Program-made: the position numbers and the translations under genes
Assembly: GCA_958510875.1 (NCBI GenBank)
Contig: OY294068.1
Span: 18,394,297-18,458,296, forward strand
Direction of reading: 5' to 3'
DNA: 64,000 nucleotides
Source: Endomychus coccineus
Lineage: Eukaryota; Arthropoda; Insecta; Coleoptera; Endomychidae
Shown here: positions 1-12,611 of the stretch, piece by piece
Layout: each line of letters starts with the position of its first letter
Position numbering within the stretch: the first letter of the stretch is position 1
The notes under the pieces: model-generated
What the model was told of the DNA's origin: nothing
The model's input: the letters and a program-made list of their open reading frames with translations, nothing else
Database searches by the model: none

Positions 1-640
1 TTCTCATTTTGAGCGCCATAATCGTCTACCAGAACTGCTTCCATAATCGAGTGACACAAAATTGACCAAACTAAATCGATTACTGCTATAATGAAGTGTA
101 TATTAGACGGTGAACAAGATCCGTACTACGGTAAGATAACGCGATTCTGAACCGGTTATGGTTTCTAAGAAACCATAAGGTGGAATTCATAAGTAGGTAC
201 GACATAAACATGAAGGTCGTATTCCTATAACACTTTATGGACCTTGGGTGTTATTTTACATAATTACTAGAAGCCTGTTTAAGAGTCTTGTAATATTACA
301 GCTCTTAATGACAGATTGGCAAACTTATCCAGCATTATACGGTATATATCCACATGTAACGCATGCGGAAATAACAATGTACATGGCTTTACGGCGCTTT
401 CTTTGTCGACGTTTAGAGTGAAACGCATTTCGAGTATATGTTACTTAGTGGGGGTATACTGGTCCGTTCTATGTGGCAACGATATATCAAATTGAATTGA
501 TCCTTGATGAAAAAGTCACTGTAATGCATCATATTTATAAGTTTTGTACGATGTTCCAAACATGTTCGAATGGAGAACGATCTGGGGATCTCGGTGATCA
601 GTGAAATCATCTTTACAATATGAGCACAAGCATCATGTTA
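1..640. other. no gene seen
   Basis: This AT-rich sequence has only short open frames, such as a 65-codon frame at 413-610 on the - strand. None has a recognisable motif, and no repeat boundary was found. Confidence 0.5.
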
Positions 641-1360
641 CTATAAAATGAAACACTGCTCACTTGTCCAATCCCAACTCCATGCCTACGGCTCGTGTAT
701 ATTCTTGATCCCCGTTAAGAGATTGATGGAAGTTTTCTGCCCAGAGGCATACAGTTTCAGGTCATCCGTATAAAATCAATGGGTGTTTTGATTCCTCCGG
801 ACGTTCGGTAGTTCAGAGTAATATCCAGTAAACGCAATGGAGAGTGGCAGCAGTGAGATCTTGAACAAGAGGAGACTCAAATTGTCTCCTTGGAAAAAAA
901 ACCTATTGAAGACTCGTCCTGTGCCTCATGTGATGGCAAAACAAGACCAGAGGGGCAATGATGCATCTCGCTAGTGGGGTTGGTACAACAAGGCATTGAA
1001 ACAAGTATAATGATAGCTTATGTGATGTTGAATCAAATACCTTGCGGTAGTGAATTCAGTCCATGGAAAGGTTGCGCTTGCAGAGTATGAAGTATGAAGT
1101 CAAGAGTGGTAGATCTATCTATCACCAGGTCCTCCTGGCAATCCTCCATGCCTTTCCTTGCCGAACCGATCGATCTCAACAACCTAGAATACAAGATACG
1201 TTTAAATAACTTGTAGCAGGTGTTGAGACAAGTGATCGGCTGGTAGTTCTTGGGATCAGACAACTCTCCCTTATTTGGAAGCAGCATAGTATACCCCCCG
1301 ACAGCCAAGCTTGGAATTTCCGCTTCTCTTCAAGCGAAAAATCAAAGACTATGGCCAAAA
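641..1360 (-). pseudogene. LINE reverse-transcriptase fragment, broken
   Basis: Read on the - strand, 1308-1033 encodes LLPNKGELSDP-NYQPITCLNTCYKLF, the fingers/palm start of a LINE reverse transcriptase. In other frames at lower coordinates, reading from about 960 to 680, come QGDNLSPLLF and then a YTDDLKLYA block. The order of these three blocks is the normal RT order, but they fall in different frames with deletions between them. The combination of the PITCLN and DDLKLYA variants resembles the R2/R4/NeSL side of the LINE tree. No endonuclease, 5' end or tail was found. This is a dead, truncated copy. Confidence 0.65.
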
Positions 1361-1554
1361 GACCAGATGTCTGACTTTTTTGAGCAATATTTGCTAAATA
1401 TGTATGACATGCAATAGCAGCCTGTCCAGTTATGGATCTTATCCATTATACACTTGAGAACCAAATACACTCACACACATCAAATGACCCTATAAATTTA
1501 ATTTTGGTCATTGTAATTTTTAGTCGACAAAGTTATAACATCAGTAACCTTAGC

Positions 1555-1560
1555 TTTATT
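1555..1560 (-). terminator. polyadenylation signal AATAAA downstream of the 262-aa ORF
   Basis: On the - strand AATAAA lies about 93 bases past the stop codon of the ORF at 1653-2441. The spacing is normal for an animal 3' end. In AT-rich sequence the hexamer alone is weak evidence. Confidence 0.35.
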
Positions 1561-1652
1561 TACTGAGTAGCCATCTTTTCTAATATTAATCCTATATCGA
1601 AATATGATATAAACCATTTTGTATCAATCTCATTCTTCTTGCCTCTTCTTAT

Positions 1653-2441
1653 TTAGTTGAGTTGCCCATTGATATAATTGGAGAGCACCGAAGCTACATG
1701 GTCTAACATATTGCAGAAGTGCATTTTATGTCCATTATAACTAGTACATCTGTCCCTAACCAATCCGCATATATTTGCTAGGACAACGATCTGTTCTTCT
1801 AAGAATTTTTGCAATGCTTGATCTAAAAGACAACGACTATGTTGGTACCTGATTTGAATATGCTCGAATTGCGTTCTCAATTTGCAGATTTTTCTCAAAT
1901 CTACTGTCATTGTTTGTAATACAATTTTAAAATTCCTCGTCGCCAGATCGAAATTAGATTGTTTATCGTCACAATCTCGCTTCATCTCTCTGATACGATC
2001 AAAACGTTCCAAAGTATTATTTATGATTGTGCCCACTTCACTCCAGAAATCAGAGAGTGTATCATCAGTGAGCCCTTTCATATTAATGGAAACCTCTTTG
2101 ATTAAACACTTCTCACTGACGATTAAAGTGTTCATCAGCATCGCTAATCTATATGATGATCTAATCTCTAATTTCATGCAGTCCATGTATTGTGAAACGT
2201 GTAAAAAGATACGTTCCAACAGTTCACATTTCTTCCACACAGCACTATGTTTCTCCAACGCATCAGATTCCTTCAGGTGAGTTTCAACTAACATACATTC
2301 TAGAATATCGATTTCCTTGAAATATCCGTCACCGTTTTTGCAGGATATAACTAGAGTATCATCACTTCTCGATTTCAAGCAGTCGTAATTGTCGTGGTAT
2401 ATAATCTTCAATTCTGTTTGTATATTTCCAGAATCACTCAT
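1653..2441 (-). CDS. single-exon 262-aa helical protein of unknown function, possibly BAR-like
   Basis: An intact ORF starts at ATG 2441 and ends at TAA 1653, with no internal breaks. It is far longer than other open frames in the neighbourhood. The product is rich in Leu, Asp, Lys, Arg and Cys. From about residue 40 to the end it looks almost entirely alpha-helical with heptad-like hydrophobic spacing. No signal peptide or membrane segment is seen. The layout is a long N-terminal helix with a central ERFDRIREMKRDCDDKQSNF region, then a helix of basic and hydrophobic residues, then a C-terminal Leu/Ile-rich helix. It recalls the three-helix BAR/arfaptin dimerisation fold, but this is a pattern impression, not a match to a named family. 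The lack of introns, beside intron-rich dpr12, suggests a retrocopy or a small single-exon gene. An AATAAA lies 93 bases downstream. Confidence 0.55.
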   Translation of the reverse strand: MSDSGNIQTELKIIYHDNYDCLKSRSDDTLVISCKNGDGYFKEIDILECMLVETHLKESDALEKHSAVWKKCELLERIFLHVSQYMDCMKLEIRSSYRLAMLMNTLIVSEKCLIKEVSINMKGLTDDTLSDFWSEVGTIINNTLERFDRIREMKRDCDDKQSNFDLATRNFKIVLQTMTVDLRKICKLRTQFEHIQIRYQHSRCLLDQALQKFLEEQIVVLANICGLVRDRCTSYNGHKMHFCNMLDHVASVLSNYINGQLN

Positions 2442-2733
2442 CGTTATTCAGTATATTTTCTATTCAAACTACCAGTACCGTTGTGTATTATATTCTACAG
2501 ATAGAAAGTATATTTAATGTCGCATAAAAAAATATAACTGTTTGTCAAATTCATTTGTCATATAATGACAATAAGTTCTTTCATAGAAAATTTCCTATTG
2601 AAATTTTTGTATGCTTGTTGATTCACAAGTCATAAAGAATCAAGGAGAAATCGACTTCTTATTTTAAAGTGCATGTAAAATTCAACGGATAAGCTATTCG
2701 CACCGTTTCAAATCCTGTACAGGACTTCTATAC

Positions 2734-3019
2734 CATCGACATAATACATATGGACTGCGCGTGGCAATGATAAGCGCGGGTAGTGCCGGCGTGAGAGAGG
2801 AGAAAACGAAGAGGACTAATACTGTCTTTATCTACTTTATCTATCGCGTTTCTATTGGCCGCTGCGTTGCCATGGAAATGCAACATGACTGTAGCTAGTA
2901 TGTTTACGTCCCGAGCTGATAGATAAAGACAGTATTAGTCCTCTTCGTTTTCCCCTCTCTCACGCCGGCACTACCCGCGCTTATCATTGCCACGCGCAGT
3001 CCATATGTATATGTCGATG
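2734..3019. mobile_element. MITE with ~100-bp terminal inverted repeats and 8-bp target duplication
   Basis: A 286-bp palindromic element has arms of about 100 bp (2734-2835 and 2920-3019) that are almost perfect inverse copies, with a roughly 84-bp spacer. The termini are CATCGACATA and its complement. It is flanked on both sides by TTCTATAC (2726-2733 and 3020-3027), a perfect 8-bp target-site duplication. Eight-base duplications fit the hAT or P transposase superfamilies. The near identity of the arms and the intact duplication suggest a recent insertion. It encodes no protein. Confidence 0.9.
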
Positions 3020-3027
3020 TTCTATAC

Positions 3028-5990
3028 TCGATAGAACTTTCTAAATTAACACAGGATTACTCCAATTAATAGGTTGGGGAAATAGCCCGACTTTCTAAAA
3101 AATTACTAGACTGTTGTACCGGGAAAAAAATTTGCATTATGTTCTATGAACTAGGAAGATCATTCGTGACTAATGACCACGGTCATATATACAGGTTTGG
3201 AATCTCTATGTTTGACATGAGTCTCTTACATGTCGTCAAACTCGTAGTCCCTCGCTCAGCCAACAGCTGGCGCTTGGATCGAAGTATGTTGTCAACATTA
3301 GGTGCCATATTGTTCAAATTTCAAGCCCCACAATACAAAGATTGATTGATGATAACCGCACATTTTAAGTAAAATAATTTTTCTCGTAACGCAATATTTA
3401 CTATTCTGATTTGAGAGAGGAATAGAACTGTTACTCTTGTCACCTCAAAAATAACTTCCTCTTTTCCTCACACATAAAAGACCTCGTTAAAACGATTTCT
3501 TTCCGAAATCGCAAGCATCCACTTTTTTCGCATTTCCGCATCTTTCGGCACTTTAAAAACAAAAGTTTTTTGCTTCACACTTTTGCACCCCGTTTTGCAT
3601 TTCGGCACAATGCACGGTTTCGTCATTTTTTTCTAAAAAAGCCGGTATTCCTTGTGTTTACAAGTCAACAATAACAGTTGTCAGAGAACACGGTCGTATA
3701 CGTGCCAGAGAACATCTCTCGACTTATGCACCACCCTTTTGGTACTACGCAACAGATGACGCTTAGCGGACTCACTTCTCACATAGGAAACTGCCTCGAG
3801 ATTCCAGACCTGTATATACGACCGTGCTAATGACCAACACTTCAATCTCCCTCCGTTCAATTTTGTATGTTATTAACCCTATTCTCAACACCCTTCTTAA
3901 GATAGTTCTTAATTCATCAAAAAATTCAAATTTAGCCACCAAAATGAGTTCTAGCAGGTTTTCTGGATCGCTGAACACGAATTCGATGTCATCTTCCCGG
4001 AAAATTTACTCAATTCACAGAAAATCAAGGAAATTTTGTAATTTTCATGCAAATTTTCTCATTTTTCACATGATTATCGTTTCATACGTAATAAAGGTTG
4101 ACAGTCGCGTATTTCGATCCAAAGTAGAAAAAAACCATGAAAGTTTGAGTAAAGCTGTGGAAAATCTGAAAAGAAAATCTTCCCACGTCATTGAAATTAT
4201 CGTATGATAGGACCCTATAGAGGTTTTCGGTGAATTCTGATTACGAATTTGATGATTTAAAAGTTCAAAAACAACAAAAACTATAGTATACTAAACATTT
4301 TTATTAATTTCAAAGTTCTATCGAATGTTAAGGTCCTGCTAAAATAAACTGAAATACCTTGTATATTCAAGTTCCTTGCGATATTATAACAATGTGATCT
4401 GATCCTTCTAGGGAAAGATGTCGGCAAAAGTCATTAACGTAGTTGTCTTTGCTTCAAAAAAAACAAGGGAATGACGATTTGAGTTCAGAAAAGTTACTGG
4501 CCTTGCCACATTATTTTACATTGAGCGAAAAGAATTTGACGTTGATGAATGAATTTATAAGTGAAATTATCAATTCAAATTTTTCAAAAGTCGGAGATAA
4601 ATCACTCTCGTGTTCATCTTCCTCGTGGAATGAAATTTCGTGGATGTTCATAAATGAAATTAATCATTTTATTACTCACATATTGCTTATTCGGTAATTT
4701 AGAACCGAGCTAGTATTTTCAAGTCATTCATAACTGTTGGCAGCCACATTAGGTGAAAACTTTGTACATTTCCTCTAAATTGTTTTCTGAAACCTCAAAA
4801 CAACGCTATATAAACAGAAACTTCTTGTTTAAGTTATATTCCAACGTCAGTCGACTACAAAGACATTAAAGCAACTCTTCTCTATGCAAGTTGAAACAAC
4901 AAACTTCCAAGGCTTTCCAAATGTCAGAATTATCACAAAGGGCGCCATATTTGTATAATACAGGCTGATTTAATAATGTATGTTTATATCTGTCCTCGTA
5001 ATTCCATGCTAACGGGAAGGGAGATTCCCTCTCGTTTGGAGTTTTCAAGGGGGGCCTGACTTTTAAAACCCAAAATTGCATCGAAATATTTATTTCAGCA
5101 TCCATTTTAGGCTTAAGATCTATGAATAGAAAAATGACATTCAGGGGGCCTGTAGATTTTGGAATAATAATTAATTTTCTAGGGACCTGGATGAAAATCA
5201 ATAGAATTTTAAACTGTTTATCTCCATTTAACGTTTAACGCCAGTAAGACTGTATCACATTTAACATTCAGGCAAAGCCTAATAATATAACGTAGGTACT
5301 TCTGAATAATCAGTATAATTTTTAAGGCGCTTCACCGTCGACTGTACGGCTATCAGGCGGGCAAATCAACCATCACCTGGTTATTCAGATCGAAGGAGCT
5401 ATTAGTCTCGGATAGAGCGTCATAGGCTTTTTCCTGTATAGAGAGAGACACGGAGTCGATCACACCTTGATCAAATGAATCAAGACCATGCTCTCGCAGA
5501 GAACCATAACTCACCATAACAGCAGCGTCGCATGTACACACGTCACCCGAGGGTGGCCTCAGGGAGTAATACTGTCTCCTCTCTTTTGATACCCGGTGGT
5601 GGACGACTAGTTTGTCGAGCTGAATGAGAAGAATGAGAATAGAATATTCAAATTTTTAAATATAGAACTATTCCATTCCATTGCATCATTTGTTCAGAAA
5701 GCGACAACGCCGCACACCTTTTATGAATGGAGACTTGGTTCAGTACTACGCAATTTGACAGCTTCCGTATTTCTCGTAGTGGTGTTGCCTTGCAAGTGGT
5801 ACCAAGTTTTCAATCATAGTTACAGCGTTGCCAATAAGGAGTAATTATGACTCGGCGACAAAGAGGTCCTTTGGTTTTCTTTATCATACTTCATGTAATC
5901 GTTGCGACAAGTCAAATTTAGTTTTATGAATGAGATGTTTCGTCTCCTTAGGATAATAGGTCTATGGAATTCAATCACCTCAGATATACT
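3028..5990. other. no supported gene; anonymous repeats likely
   Basis: The longest open frames are 127 aa (3824-4207, +) and 111 aa (4866-5201, -). Neither shows a domain I recognise. The frame at 4866-5201 has long hydrophilic stretches and G/C runs unlike its surroundings, so it could be a remnant of a repeat. The stretch 5340-5560 is also relatively GC-rich without a clear product. Confidence 0.4.
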
Positions 5991-6008
5991 TACTAAACAC
6001 TCCCTCCC

Positions 6009-6104
6009 TCCCTTGGGGTAGGATCGATTCTGCAACCAAAGCAGTCTCGATGACACTCAGGCCTGCCAGGAACGATGCTTCTGCGACTGAGCCACTTGGC
6101 CCCC
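6009..6104 (-). mobile_element. tRNA-derived SINE head
   Basis: On the - strand the segment begins GGGGGCCAAGTGGCTCAGTC and ends in ...CGATCCTACCCC. It contains an A-box-like GTGGCTCAGTCG (around 6095-6083) and a B-box-like GCAGAATCGATCC (around 6033-6021), the two internal RNA polymerase III promoter blocks. The GGGG and CCCC ends could pair as an acceptor stem. About 96 nt with poor cloverleaf pairing argues for a SINE head rather than a working tRNA gene. The - strand sequence beyond 6009 runs into a GGGAGGGAGGG tract. Confidence 0.5.
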
Positions 6105-9100
6105 CAACGGATGCCTACTTTATAGTTTTTTCCTAATTTTGACATATAAAGTGCCAATGAAAAAAAAATGTACGCAACGGGATATTTTACAGTATTGAAA
6201 TTCAAAACTCCGTTTTCATAATTTTGGTAAATTCAGGGTTTTTCGTCTCACGTACACATATGACAGCTGCCTTCTGTGATTTTTGTTTAAAAAATAAAGC
6301 GACATTTACAATCGGCTGTTCTCGGGGTGCATCTTGTAAAAACATCGTCTGAAACCCTCTACAGATTTTCCTTCTGAATGTTGTTCAAACAGAAAACGTG
6401 TGCAATAAAATTAATAAACTTGTTAACTTGTATTTAACACTAAAGCTTAAGTTGAATTAATTACGCAGGTTACTTGTTAGACGTGAAACAGATTGTTATC
6501 AACTCTGGCTTAGAACCATACCTGTTGATGGAAGCGTATCTAAATAGCAACTCATCAAGCAAGCAGCACGCGCACTTGTCGCTCGTGATATACATTACTA
6601 GAACATTGAAATATAAACGTCATATTTGTTCATCTTCATGAATTTACTGTTCATACGTCACAGTAAAGAGAATAATTAACTAACCTTCAAGTCAAACATA
6701 TCAATATATTAACTCGGATTTGTCTGAATTATTATTATTTTTAAGTAGTTTCATCAGGTCATGCACATTATGTTGGTTAGGTAGGACATTATTTTCTCCT
6801 TCTGAAAAGACTATAGACATCGTTTTTCTTCTTTATATCTGAATCTATAAAGATAAGGAATTCTTTCACATAGACAGCCGATATTCATTGTTTCCGCAGT
6901 ATTCCATTACCTTTAGGAAAACCTAACGTTCAAACATTTGGGCCATTGTTGTGATTTTCCATGCATCATTTAGGAAGCTATTTTGCAACGCACTTTATTC
7001 AGTCGTAACACTTTTATACATACATATTTGCAGGTAAAAATTTGTTCCAATCACACGAGGACGCCTTAGGAACAAGTATAATTTTCCACAAGAAAGAGTA
7101 AAGACTGTTTAATTCTTATATGTATGACCTGTCACAGTCATTACCGGCTACACGCCATTATAACTAAACGATAATGTAATGTGCTTAGAACAAATAATGA
7201 AATGTTTGCTATCCGAACGTAATGATTAGGCGAGGCGAGGAGTTGGGGGATATTCACACCCCAGGTACGATTTATTCAAAGCGGTTTACGTATGTCGTGG
7301 CTGTTTCCTTTGGCCTTTGATATCTTAAATGTGTTAATAATGTCAGTTGTGTAGTATGTGTATGATCTGAGACACCCAAAAAACGAATCTGTTGGCCTTA
7401 TATTCCATCAGTAAGTATTATTTTTTCACTATAGAAGGTATTTGTTTATTCCGTATTAGAACGTCTGTCATAGTAAATATCGACGGATTCTTCCATATAG
7501 CGAAGTAGACTAAAAACTTCGATTTTTCGACATTTAATATTCGTTTGAGGTTATGATTACTTCGAACTCAACGTTTTCATAGAAATACACCAGACGTATT
7601 CTTCAATGCAGCAAAGTATACTTTAGTGCTTCACATGGAACTTCTTCAAAGTTCCCTGCATTGCTTGTATCATGTAAACAATCCATTTACCAAAAATAGC
7701 GTGTTCATTGCCAATCCAATTACTCATTGTTGGAATAATGATTTGAAGAAAAAAAGTTAAGTGCTATAATTATTCAGTTCGCCCCTTATTTGAACCGCTT
7801 CGTGTAAAACAATATAAATTACAGGGTACTGTGCAGTATTTCATGTTCTTCTTTATTGAAGGCATCGCTTAAAGTGAGTATGTTCACAAAGCACTATTAA
7901 CTAAGTCATGATCTTCCGACAAAGGCGTGGGTCGACCATAGAACTGCAGGATAGGACAATATGAAATATACAAATATCGATTTGATTCATTTATTTCGGA
8001 ACATTACAACTTTCGAAATAACTTTATCTGTTTTTTTTCTGGAATCCATTTTTCTTTCTAATTGTTTAGCAATAATATGGCGGCGAAGCCGACGCCACTA
8101 CCTACATCTGCGGGTGTAGCCCACGAACCATAGCCAATTGTAAAATATGTCAATGATATGTTAGTCCAGTTAGAATGTTAAAAGTTGTATGACTCGATTC
8201 CTAATGTTACTAGATATTACAATATGGTGAATGCGAGGATATACAACATATTCAAGATAGCCATAGTTTGTTACGGCTTTGAGAACAAAATTACAGTACC
8301 TATCGTACATATGTATAATTTCAGAGCCATTGTTCTGAATATAATTCGAGATCAATAATTGACCAAGTTATTATTATTCTACGTATTGTTAGATGTTGCA
8401 AAATTGCCAATTCTGTTATTAATTCCTGCAGACTCTGCAGATGTATCGATTCGTATAATGCATTAATTAATTAACCCATCTCATAAATACTAAACTGCCA
8501 ATTTGTACTTTGTATTTTTGATGATTTGTATAGTGTTGATTTATTTCCGTTAGTGATGTTATTGTGAGGGGTTGAATTATAATTCAGATTCTCATTGAAC
8601 CAATGTTCGGTAATTCATGCTCATTTACTTCTCACCTTCTTCTTTTTTTATTCTCTTGATGTAATTGTGGTAAAAAAAACATTGTGACAATCCGTTTAGT
8701 AACTCTACACATATTGATATATTGAGAAATAAATAGGATATTGTAAATGGTGGAAAACATAAACGTTTTTTAATTGGATATGATTTCTTGCTTTCTTTCT
8801 CGATCATAATTCGTCTAGCAGGAAAACGGAGGTTGAAATGAAAGAGCTGTTCAGACTAGCTTAGGCAGTTCAGAACTCTGTGTTAACCTTGTGCCATAAA
8901 CCACCAATCCATCATCAACCTTATCTGTAAACATGCCTATTATAGTACGACAATTTTTCTAAGTGAATTTAACAAGTCTCCATTCGTCTTATGTGTTATG
9001 CAACCATATATTCACATGAAGATCACATCCACTTTACATCATCAAAACAATTCAATTATTGCAATAACCATCCAAGTTGATGGGTTCGAGAATGGTTACA

Positions 9101-10098
9101 AGCTTCAAATGCCAGATTCTATGGTATACTGAAAGACTTTGGGAGTTTGTTATTTGTATCTCCAAATAGAAATGAGGACTACAATTATACACTTCGCTGA
9201 TTTTAGGATTTATTATTTAGAAATCATTTCTAAGAATATAAGTCTATAAGTTACATCTGAGATTGAATTATTTCGCCATGTAGTCTAAAATATCTATCAC
9301 TATTTAATTTATTTTACACATGGAGAATGTCATAGAATTAGAAATAACATCAACAGAAATCTTTCATCATATCTACCCTCATCTCGACCCTAGCAGTCTG
9401 GTTATTTAATCCGTTATTTCTACAGTCGAAAAACAAGAAGGTCTAAAGCAAGTCGATGAGTTAGGGCTGAAATAAAATATTTACCATTACTACTTTCAAC
9501 AAAGATATTTAGATAGAGCAGTAACACTCCACCTATCAGTTACTGGTCTATCTAAACAACCCTACTTACATTTGTGAATAATTTGTTAAAATATTTTGTT
9601 CATTTGTTAATTATTGTATTGGTGGTTGGTGTCGCAATCTGGGCACTAGGTTACTAACATTCCCCGTGACTTTGTGAAGATATCCATTTACTCAATGTTT
9701 CACATCGCATTGATGAGTTATCTTATTGGGACATCTACTATCAGGTAGATTGCATTAGACGGTCTGGTCTTCTCTAGTATTTTTCGGTTATAAATCTCGG
9801 TGATGCTGTCCGGAACTATTAGCTGCAATTTCCTCAATTTAGAGGAACCTCATTACCTTCCTGGTTAATATCTGACAAATATTTTGTTTAGTATTACTAT
9901 ACAAATATTCCAGAACGTATTTTTTACAATCACTTAGGAAAAATTACTTCAAGTTTTGGTTGGAAAAAGCATCATGGGGAATCCAGAATCGTTTATCATA
10001 TCTGCCTTTTACCCCATCTCAGGTGAGAAAAGCTAAAAAACCAAAACACTTTTGAGCTGAGGTGATGTGACATACCTCAGTTTTGAAAACTCAAAGAT
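6105..10098. other. gene-free stretch
   Basis: This is AT-rich sequence with no open frame above about 61 codons and no recognisable motif. One short CpG-containing, GC-rich island at about 8077-8135 stands out from the background, but its meaning is unknown. Confidence 0.45.
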
Positions 10099-10150
10099 TC
10101 AAGTTTGAAATGCAGAAAATCTAAGCAAAAATGCAATGTTATGTCTGTTA

Positions 10151-10486
10151 TTACTGTCTTTGCAAAAAATTAGAATGAACTGAATTAAATCTGGACAAAA
10201 TATTTTTACATGAAGAAACAAAATCCAAGTCATCGGCGTTGAATTTTGAAACTGAAGGCAACTTATTAAGTTCTTCAAAACCAATGTGGTATTCTTCAAC
10301 GATCCGATAGAACAAATAATAGGTATGTGGTCTAGCCAAAATCATTTCATTCTTTTTCAATTCTTTTCTAGCTAGGTATAATTTTTGTACAACACCCGGT
10401 AAAGAGTTGTTCTCCAGAATCTTTCTGTTTTCTACACAATAACACATAGAAATTCGGATTCGCCAATGACTCACTATATCATAGCA
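10151..10486 (-). other. unrecognised 107-codon open frame with protein-like composition
   Basis: The - strand frame is open from just after a TGA near 10487 down to the stop at 10151. The first in-frame ATG is about ten codons after the GTG at 10474. The translation has a balanced composition, with segments such as VVQKLYLARKELKKNEMI and NADDLDFVSSCKNILSRF, unlike random AT-rich frames. No domain is recognised. With no good start codon at its head, it could be an exon, the end of a degraded transposon ORF or chance. The next frame downstream (10299-10099) contains similar-looking sequence, which would fit a frameshifted pseudogene. Confidence 0.3.
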
Positions 10487-10598
10487 TCACTTTTACTTCC
10501 TTCACTATAAGTAGTATATTTATAGTGGAAGGGAAGTATTGTAATCGACCCAGAAATGTTTTTCCAAATTTCCAGACTATATTGACATGATGTCTAAG

Positions 10599-10617
10599 TG
10601 TGTGTGTGTGTGTGTGT
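10599..10617. repeat. (GT)n microsatellite
   Basis: About nine GT units are followed by CTGCGCGCG. A small hairpin sits just upstream at about 10495-10540, where two arms around TTCACTATA / TATAGTGAA face each other. Confidence 0.8.
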
Positions 10618-10930
10618 CTGCGCGCGTAACCCACAGTGGAAACGATTGCGCCGTTCCTATTGGTCGTATGGATTTGAAATTTTGCAGAATTTCATGGAAC
10701 CATAAGGACAACCGTGTTTCTCTGGGTATAAATATATATCACACGTATATCTTTCACTTGCAGAAGTGTCCGAAATTCTCATTTCAAGATTCAAGTGACG
10801 TCATCGATGTGAGGTCAAGATATATTTTATTCTGTGCAAGAAGTTCTCGACTTCTTGATTCTTTGATACATTTGATAGTTCACGTGACAACAACTGTCAG
10901 TATAAAAGAAGGTTATATTATAAATAACTG

Positions 10931-12611
10931 ACAGTATGTGTCAGTATGAAACATAGAGTTGTGAGATGCATTATGTAGACAATTTTTTTCGATTTGAATG
11001 TAACATAGAATTCAACGTATTTCATTAGCATTTTATAAGTCATTTCCAATATATTTCCTGTTCCTACAATCATTTACATTTGACCCGCAGAAGTATCCGA
11101 AAGCTATTTTGCTAACAAAAGAGAGGCTTCTCACTTGATCAATTGATCACAGCTTTTTTAATAATGTATTGGGCGATATTTGGATATTATCCCTGTACAT
11201 CCATAAAAACAAATTTCTGCGGGGGACCGAATCACAACTCGTCGCGCATAACATGTAAACATTACTATACACTACTATAAACATAAACCGTAATGGGGGA
11301 ATTCCACAACTAATTTGACTATTGCACAGTTCTATTAATGAGGGAACCACGAATATATTCATGAATTGAGTATTTATTGACATGCAGACGTCACAGTGAT
11401 AGATTGTATACTGTTCAATAGGGTATTCATAACTGAAATCCGCTGAAGAATGTACTTGCCCGATTATTGCCTTGTACCCTTCAATTATTCGTAATACAAC
11501 ATGTATGCGCTGAACAACTTAACGGGAGGTTGTACATACGAAAATTACCTAGTTTTAAATCACATCCAATTTGTGTGAAAATCATTTCGATTCATTGGAA
11601 TTCAATATATTTGCAATTACTTATTTCTCGAGAGTTTCTCCAATCAAATTAGTCGAAGCACGTCAAATACCTACTCTACATAATGAATTACTTCAAAGGT
11701 CCATACCGTAGAGGTGCTTAATCTGCAAAATAAGCACTATTACGTTACGTTCGCGAGTCCTTTGAAATGATTTCGTCCTATCGTTTGATGAGCAGGATGG
11801 CGTGTTCCTTTGTTTTGGGCAGAGCTGTTGGAATTACAGTCACCCAAGGCAATTGTGTCGCTCTACGCACATGGAGCGTATAACGTGCCATGGAAATGAT
11901 TTCATCGCAGATAAACAAAAGAAAACTTTCCATAATCAGAGATTGCCGTTGTGTCGAACACGGAACTCAGAGTTTTGCGATATATTGTTCTTAGGGGATT
12001 GTTTGGAAGTGATTATCTTACTTACAATTACCATAGAACTTAACTTGGAAGTTTCGTCAACTGCAGTAAACACACTGAATTAATTATAGTATCTGGAACC
12101 GTTTCCATGTTGAGAATTTCAAGGGGTACAATATCTGTTATCCATTAGACAAAGCTGCTCATTTCAGTGCGAAATTTGAATCTTGATTCAGTGATATATT
12201 TGTAATGTCAGATTTTATATTTTTATACTAGGTCACACCTCTTTGTGCGTGTTATATTTGCAAAAACCAAACAATCAACCATTCAATTCTCAATTATCAC
12301 TTGTTTACAATTGGGTTGACACTTAACTGGGTTTTATTGGCCATAATCGATGACCACTAATGATCATGAACGTAAAATAACTATACGATTTCTAATGGTA
12401 ATTAAACTTCATTACAAAAGATAATTTTCCAGTAAGTTTGAAAACTGATAAATTGAAACAGTTTTCATCTTCGTTTAGATTTAGAACATAGTGTATACTG
12501 TGCTGACATTTATCGAACAATATCAAAGCTAAGCCAGTACAGAGCTGATTATCCACTTCTACTTTCACTACCTGATTTTTTTAGCATTGACTAATAACTG
12601 AATTGTTCCAG
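10931..12611. other. gene-free stretch upstream of the first visible dpr12 exon
   Basis: No coding exon could be supported here. A segment near 12090-12140 (TATCTGGAACCGTTTCCATG and following) recurs in diverged form near 15223-15275, so part of this stretch is dispersed repeat. The missing 5' exon(s) of dpr12 could be here but could not be identified. Confidence 0.4.

Noticed and set aside
1882..2280. 132-codon + strand frame
   Set aside because: Antisense shadow of the intact 262-aa ORF on the - strand.
6009..6104. Functional tRNA gene
   Set aside because: Pol III boxes are present but the length and loop pairing do not give a convincing cloverleaf; SINE head is more likely.
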